Assembly (NCBI RefSeq): GCF_009793335.1
Contig: NZ_WING01000001.1
Location: 5,332,001 to 5,396,000, forward strand
Origin: Actinomadura sp. J1-007
Lineage (GTDB): Bacteria; Actinomycetota; Actinomycetes; Streptosporangiales; Streptosporangiaceae
Direction of reading: 5' to 3'
Length of the DNA: 64,000 bases
Both the position numbers and the translations under genes were made by a program. Under the pieces are notes generated by a model that worked only from the letters and a program-made list of their open reading frames with translations, was not told the origin of the DNA and did not search any database. Shown here piece by piece: positions 59,920 through 64,000 of the stretch (positions within the stretch are counted from its first letter, which is position 1; every line of letters begins with the position of its first letter).

Positions 59920-61536
59920 TCAGGCGGCCTTGGCCCCGCGGCCGAGTTCGGCGGCGGTGATGTCCTCCAGGCGGCGGTTGCGGGTCTCGATCGTCACGAA
60001 GACCGCCAGCAGCGCCGCCGCCGCGAGCGGGACCGCGCCGAACGCCGCGGTCATCCGCACCGACGGCAGCGCGACCCCGGCCACGACGATGCCGATCACC
60101 AGGATGCCGCCCGCCTTGGACATCCCGGCGGCCAGGCCGCTGCCCCGCGAACGGATCCGGGTCGGGTACACCTCCGCGCCGTAGGCCGACAGCACCGCCA
60201 CGACGGAGCTGGACCCCCAGATGGGGACGACCAGCAGCGTCCGCAGCAGGGCGGTGTCGTCGGCGATCGCGTCGCCGAGCAGCACGAAGCCCAGCAGCGC
60301 CGCCACCACCACGGTGGTCAGCCCGATCAGCGTCCACCGGCTGGACCGGTGGTAGAGGTAGGCGACCGCGAAGTTCAGCGGGAACCCGATCAGGGACGAG
60401 TCGCGCAGGACGCGGTCGGCCGACACGTCGGTGTAGCCGAGGTGGCGCAGGTTGGTCGGCAGCCAGAGCTGGAACCCGTACACCACGAGCCCGATGCCCG
60501 CGCCGACGAGCGCCAGCACCAGCGTCAGCCCGGCGAACGGCGGCCGCAGCACCTGGAGGTAGCTGCCGCGCACGTCCTTCTCCGCCGCGAGCTCGGACTC
60601 CTCGATCGGGACGATCTCGGCCCCGTAGCGGCGCAGCACCCGGCGCGCCTCCGCCTCCTCGCCGACGGCCAGCAGGTACCGGGGCGACTCGGGGATCCAC
60701 CGGGTCAGCAGGATGAACAGCAGCCCGGTCGGCAGCCCGATGAGCCACAGGATCCGCCAGCTGTAGGTCGGCGTCAGCGACTCCGACGCCCAGCTCGTCA
60801 GCACGTACGCGCCCGCGATGTCACCGCCGACCAGCACCATGAGCCAGCCCCGGTGGCGGGCGGGGATGGTCTCCGACAGCAGCGTGAACGCGACGGGCAG
60901 CATCCCGCCCGCGCCGATGCCCATGATCAGGCACATCAGCAGGTTCAGCTCGTAGCTCGGCATCGCCCCGCAGATGGACGTGCCGACGAACAGCACCCCG
61001 GCCAGCAGCATGGCCGCGCGCCGTCCCATCCGGTCGCCCAGCCAGCCCCAGATCAGCGAGCCGAGCACGGTCCCGGTGATCCCGAACAGCGGGAGCAGCG
61101 CCGCGGGATGCCCGCCGTGCGGGTTGAGGGCGGTCTTCAGCCCGTACTCCTTGGCGAACCCCGGCACCACGAACGCGAGGGACGTCGGCTTCATCACGTC
61201 GATGGTCACGGCCGCGGCCAGCACCAGCAGCAGCCCGACATGGGTCGGGCTGATCCTCGCGTCGTCGAGGGCCCGCACCCGCAGCCGGGCACTGGCCGAG
61301 TAGTCGGCGCGGCGGGGCATCAGGCCGAACCCGGCGGCCACCAGCCCGACCACGATCAGCGCCATGCCGATGGACATCGCCGCGTCCATCTTCATTCCGG
61401 CCATGTGGTAGTCCATGCTCCGGGCGTCGAGGTACATGGGCAGATGCAGCACGACCCCGACGGTCAGCAGCGCGGTGCCGCCCCAGAACAGCGCGGGCCG
61501 GCGGCCTCCGAGTTCCTTCTCCGGTGATGCGTTCAA
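59920..61536 (-). CDS. MFS transporter (SV2/sugar-porter-like) with Met/His-rich first loop
   Basis: 538 residues, about 14 TMs: two extra N-terminal helices precede the 12-TM core. The core has the MFS motif WGWLGDRMGRRAAMLL after TM2 and a central loop WIPESPRYLLAVGEEAEARR, as in sugar porter/SV2-type proteins, and ends with EVYPTRIRSRGSGLAAG. The loop between the two extra helices is SMDYHMAGMKMDAAMS, strikingly rich in Met, His and Asp. Substrate unknown. The upstream region is shared with the small gene at 61788 (divergent). Confidence 0.86.
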   Translation of the reverse strand: MNASPEKELGGRRPALFWGGTALLTVGVVLHLPMYLDARSMDYHMAGMKMDAAMSIGMALIVVGLVAAGFGLMPRRADYSASARLRVRALDDARISPTHVGLLLVLAAAVTIDVMKPTSLAFVVPGFAKEYGLKTALNPHGGHPAALLPLFGITGTVLGSLIWGWLGDRMGRRAAMLLAGVLFVGTSICGAMPSYELNLLMCLIMGIGAGGMLPVAFTLLSETIPARHRGWLMVLVGGDIAGAYVLTSWASESLTPTYSWRILWLIGLPTGLLFILLTRWIPESPRYLLAVGEEAEARRVLRRYGAEIVPIEESELAAEKDVRGSYLQVLRPPFAGLTLVLALVGAGIGLVVYGFQLWLPTNLRHLGYTDVSADRVLRDSSLIGFPLNFAVAYLYHRSSRWTLIGLTTVVVAALLGFVLLGDAIADDTALLRTLLVVPIWGSSSVVAVLSAYGAEVYPTRIRSRGSGLAAGMSKAGGILVIGIVVAGVALPSVRMTAAFGAVPLAAAALLAVFVTIETRNRRLEDITAAELGRGAKAA

Positions 61537-61787
61537 GGTCCGCCCCTCGCTGCCGTCCGGCCGTCCCGCGCATCATAGGAAGAAGAACAATTGATCACTT
61601 ATTCGAGAATGCTCGACGCGTGGAGGGCACGATCGCGTACCGGGCGGCTCACGCACGCCACGACGGGTCCGCCGGGCCACCACGCGCAACGAGACGCATT
61701 CCCGTTGAGCGGCAGTCGGCGCTGCACGCCCGGAGGCACAGCCGCACTTCCATGACGACGGCGTTCGTTCAACGTCAGGAGGAAGAC

Positions 61788-61979
61788 GTGCCACAGGAGA
61801 CCGAAGGGAACACCCCTCCCCGGCGGGACGACCCCGCCAAGATCGTGGTCGTCGCCAACGCGGCGCTGGTCGGCGTTCCGGCCGCCTACACCACGTCCGG
61901 CTCGATCGCGGTCACCGCGCTCGCCGCGGTGACCGCGACCGTGTTCGCCATCGTCTACGCGGCACGTCGGCCTCGTTGA
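61788..61979 (+). CDS. Small membrane protein (63 aa)
   Basis: Starts with GTG at 61788, preceded by a strong AGGAGG. A charged N-terminus (QETEGNTPPRRDDPAKI) is followed by two short hydrophobic stretches (VVVANAALVGVPAAYTTSG; ALAAVTATVFAIVYAA) and ARRPR. A terminator hairpin follows directly. Unknown function; supported by the RBS, terminator and membrane-protein composition. Confidence 0.65.
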   Translation: MPQETEGNTPPRRDDPAKIVVVANAALVGVPAAYTTSGSIAVTALAAVTATVFAIVYAARRPR

Positions 61980-61990
61980 AGCACGCGCGG

Positions 61991-62021
61991 ACCCGTCCCC
62001 GGGAAATTTCTGGGGACGGGT
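61991..62021 (+). terminator. Terminator hairpin after small membrane protein gene
   Basis: Perfect 10-bp stem ACCCGTCCCC/GGGGACGGGT with an 11-base loop containing GGGAAATTTC, 12 bp after the stop. The stem is GC-rich without a U-run. Confidence 0.75.
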
Positions 62022-62158
62022 TGCACGTTCGGCGTTCCCGCCGCACTCAATGAGTGAGGTATGGAAAACGCGACTGGACGGCACCGGGGGCTAGCCGGTC
62101 GCATCACCTGACTCCTATGTTCCGGACAGGAAGGAAGGACACCGTGATGCGCTGCCTA

Positions 62159-62170
62159 GGGAAATTTCCC
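62159..62170. repeat. 12-bp palindrome GGGAAATTTCCC in sigma-factor leader
   Basis: Perfect palindrome 26-37 bp before the sigma-factor start. Its first ten bases also form the loop of the terminator at 62001-62010, 158 bp upstream. The AT-rich centre is unusual in this genome; it may be a protein site or RNA element. Confidence 0.6.
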
Positions 62171-62196
62171 AACGCCATGGAATGGAGATCCAGCGC

Positions 62197-62721
62197 ATGC
62201 CGAAGAAGGTGGACATCGCCCCGTCGTCCCTGGCGGGCTTCCCCTCCTACTACCGGGCCGACTTCACCCCCCTGATCGGATTCGTGATGAACCTGGGCGC
62301 CAAGCCCGAGGAGGCGCGCGATGTGGCGCAGGAGGCCATGCAGGCCGCGATGCGCCGCTGGCCCGAGATCGAGTACCCGCGCGCCTTCACCCGCAAGGCC
62401 GCCGAACGCGTCTACCTGCGCGACGTCCAGAAGGCCCGGCGCGTCCGCGAGGCGGTGCTCAACGACGTCGGCCGCCGCGCCGCCACCGCCCCTGACGTCG
62501 CCGTCCGGCAGACCGGCGAACGGTTCGCCCTGGAACTGCTCACCCTGCTCCCCTCCGAGCAGCGCGCCGTCATGGCCTGGACGATCGACGGCTACTCCTG
62601 CGCCGAGATCGCCGAGATCACCGGCCACAAGCCCGCGACGGTCCGTTCCCACCTGCGGCACGCCCGGCGGCGGCTCCAGCGGGAACTCAAGGCACGGAAG
62701 GAGGCGAGCGATGGACCGTGA
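62197..62721 (+). CDS. Sigma-70 family (ECF-like) RNA polymerase sigma factor
   Basis: 174 residues. Region 2 is FVMNLGAKPEEARDVAQEAM and RRWPEIEYPRAFTRKAAERV; region 4 is LLPSEQRAVMAWTIDGYSCA, AEITGHKPATVRSHLRHARR. ATG at 62197 has GGAG 7 bases upstream; an in-frame ATG at 62182 is possible. Overlaps the 56-residue gene at 62711. The leader holds a short open frame from the ATG at 62147, preceded by GGAAGG, that would overlap the sigma start. Confidence 0.85.
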   Translation: MPKKVDIAPSSLAGFPSYYRADFTPLIGFVMNLGAKPEEARDVAQEAMQAAMRRWPEIEYPRAFTRKAAERVYLRDVQKARRVREAVLNDVGRRAATAPDVAVRQTGERFALELLTLLPSEQRAVMAWTIDGYSCAEIAEITGHKPATVRSHLRHARRRLQRELKARKEASDGP

Positions 62722-62881
62722 CGAAGGCCGTGATCTGGACCGGCTGCTCCGGCAGGCGTCCGCGGCCACGCGAAGGGACCTGGACGCCACCGTCGACGTC
62801 GAGCAGCACCTGCACGACCTCTACCGGCGGATGGGGCTCGACCCCGCCCTCACCCGCCAGAACGAGAGCCCCACCCGATGA
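62711..62881 (+). CDS. Small acidic/basic protein (56 aa) coupled to sigma factor
   Basis: ATG at 62711 with GGAAGGAGGCGAGCG just before it, starting inside the sigma-factor gene's last codons. A charged, probably helical protein (DEGRDLDRLLRQASAATRRD; VDVEQHLHDLYRRMGLDPAL). No transmembrane segment. Strict coupling suggests it acts with the sigma factor, perhaps as a small anti-sigma or accessory; no family recognised. Confidence 0.65.
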   Translation: MDRDEGRDLDRLLRQASAATRRDLDATVDVEQHLHDLYRRMGLDPALTRQNESPTR

Positions 62882-62998
62882 CGACGCGCGGGGCGTCCTG
62901 CGCGGGCTGAACCGGATCGGCCTCACTCCCAGGTAGCGGCGGCGGGTTACTCACGCAGGGCGATGCGCGGCCGACCGCGCGCCGTCCATGCTCCGAGC

Positions 62999-64000
62999 AT
63001 GAAGATGATCTCCAGAACGGTGGGCCTGGCGACCGCGCTCACCGTGGTCGCGACCGGCGGCGCGGCCGCCGCGTCGGCGGGGACCCGGACGCCGCGGAAC
63101 GGGCCGGCCGACTGCGTGCCGGTGTCCGGCGCGATGTGCGGAACGGTGCGGGTGCCCCTCGTCCGGACGCGTCCCGAACTCGGCGGCACCACCGTGGCGT
63201 ACGCGCTGATCGGGCACCGCGACACCTCCCGGCCCGCCAGGGGAACGGTGACGATCAACCCCGGAGGGCCGGGCAACTCGGCGATCGCGTCCGCGTCCCA
63301 GTACGCGCGGATGTTCCGCGGCCTGCTGGAGGACCACGATCTGCTGCTGGTCGATCCGCGCGGGGTGAACCGTTCCGACCCGGTGGCCTGCGGGGCGCTC
63401 GGCTCGCTGCCCGCGGTCCGTGACGACTTCGTACGGGCCCTCGGCGAATGCGGCCGGACGCTGGGCGCCCGTGCCCGCGGCTACACCTCCGCCGAGATCG
63501 CCGACGACATCGACGCGGTCCGCGCCAGGCTGCGGATCGAGCGGCTGGACCTGCTCGGAGAGTCGTACGGCACCTACCTCATGACCGTCTACGCCCAGCG
63601 GCATCCCGGCCGGGTGCGTTCAGCGGTGCTCTCCAGCGCCTACCCGCTCGACTTCGACGTGTGGGAACGCCCCAATGCACGCGCCGCCCGCCGAACGCTA
63701 CGGCTCGTGTGCCAGCGCAGCGCCGGAGCCTGCGACGGCGACCGCGTCCTGCGCGATATCTCGCGCCTAGCCCAGCGGCTGCGCAAGCAACCGATCCCGT
63801 ACACCCTGAACGGCCGGCAGCGGAAGCTGGACGACACCGCGCTCGCCGCGATCACCTACAACCTGGCCAAGACGGCCCCCGCCGGGATCGGCGACCTGCC
63901 CGCGATGGTGCGCGGAGCCCTACATGCCGACAACGCGTCGCTGATCGAAGCCGCCCGGCAGGTGGCCCCGCTGAGCGGGTCGGCGCTCCGCCAGGACGAG
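62999..64000 (+). CDS. Secreted alpha/beta hydrolase (tripeptidyl aminopeptidase-like), partial
   Basis: N-terminal 334 residues, cut by the right edge. Signal peptide (GLATALTVVATGGAAAASAG), oxyanion-hole motif INPGGPGNSA, DPRGVNRSD, and nucleophile Ser in LLGESYGTYL. These match the TAP-like/SCO7095-type exported peptidases of actinomycetes (family S33), whose C-terminal TAP domain would lie beyond the window. CVPVSGAMCGTVRVPL at the mature N-terminus suggests a disulfide. Start ATG at 62999. Confidence 0.85.
   Translation, partial: MKMISRTVGLATALTVVATGGAAAASAGTRTPRNGPADCVPVSGAMCGTVRVPLVRTRPELGGTTVAYALIGHRDTSRPARGTVTINPGGPGNSAIASASQYARMFRGLLEDHDLLLVDPRGVNRSDPVACGALGSLPAVRDDFVRALGECGRTLGARARGYTSAEIADDIDAVRARLRIERLDLLGESYGTYLMTVYAQRHPGRVRSAVLSSAYPLDFDVWERPNARAARRTLRLVCQRSAGACDGDRVLRDISRLAQRLRKQPIPYTLNGRQRKLDDTALAAITYNLAKTAPAGIGDLPAMVRGALHADNASLIEAARQVAPLSGSALRQDE

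Noticed and set aside
1..64000. CRISPR arrays, insertion sequences, prophage, tRNA or rRNA genes
   Set aside because: No regularly spaced repeats with unique spacers, no transposase or integrase motifs, and no cloverleaf-like or rRNA segments were seen; a tRNAscan and ISfinder search would settle it.

Overview
This is a 64 kb chromosomal window from a very GC-rich (about 73% by eye) actinomycete. GTG starts, ATGA/GTGA start-stop overlaps, SARP and LuxR regulators, several ECF sigma factors, Ser/Thr kinases with extracellular domains, and CU044_5270, HTTM/DUF5819 and LtrA genes point to Actinomycetota, most likely Streptosporangiales (Actinomadura-like). I saw no tRNA, rRNA, CRISPR array, transposase or phage gene.

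Layout. (1) 1-16016: a MarR-centred catabolic regulon. Leftward: aldehyde dehydrogenase, class III aminotransferase, a PotD/B/C/A-type uptake system and a phosphotransferase-M23-aminotransferase fusion. Rightward: HMG-CoA-lyase-like protein, enoyl-CoA hydratase, CaiB transferase, second hydratase, acyl-CoA ligase and nitronate-monooxygenase-like flavoprotein. Matching inverted repeats lie on both sides of marR. (2) 16041-25632: secreted lipase, Vat-type acetyltransferase with divergent TetR, lipoproteins, and an NTF2-like/AraC/aldehyde dehydrogenase block with four copies of a 17-bp element. (3) 25718-34571: Ser/Thr kinase, two sigma factors, agmatinase, LtrA, a membrane acyltransferase and an SGNH lipoprotein. 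(4) 34852-43957: two two-component systems flanking a MacB-type export operon. (5) 43982-54148: a compact, apparently undescribed biosynthetic locus: LuxR and SARP regulators, a HisF paralogue lacking key catalytic residues, an FAD amine-oxidase-like enzyme, three paralogous helical proteins, an enoyl-reductase-like MDR protein and an adenylation-thiolation-reductase protein with a valine-like code. (6) 54207-64000: a second kinase, a DUF5819/HTTM pair, DUF885 protein, MFS transporter, an ECF sigma factor and a truncated secreted hydrolase.

Read as given, seven genes are broken or fail to close, by eight frame breaks in all. Every one is repaired by restoring a single base in a G or C run of 3-6. 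Always a loss, always in a G/C run: this looks like homopolymer under-calling in the assembly, so I annotate these as genes with apparent frameshifts rather than as pseudogenes.

Functionally, the left third looks like uptake of an amine followed by transamination, oxidation to an acid, CoA activation and beta-oxidation-type steps under MarR control. The 43982-54148 locus plausibly activates a small branched amino acid, releases it by reduction, and modifies it with the flavoenzyme, MDR enzyme and helical paralogues; its product cannot be read from the sequence.
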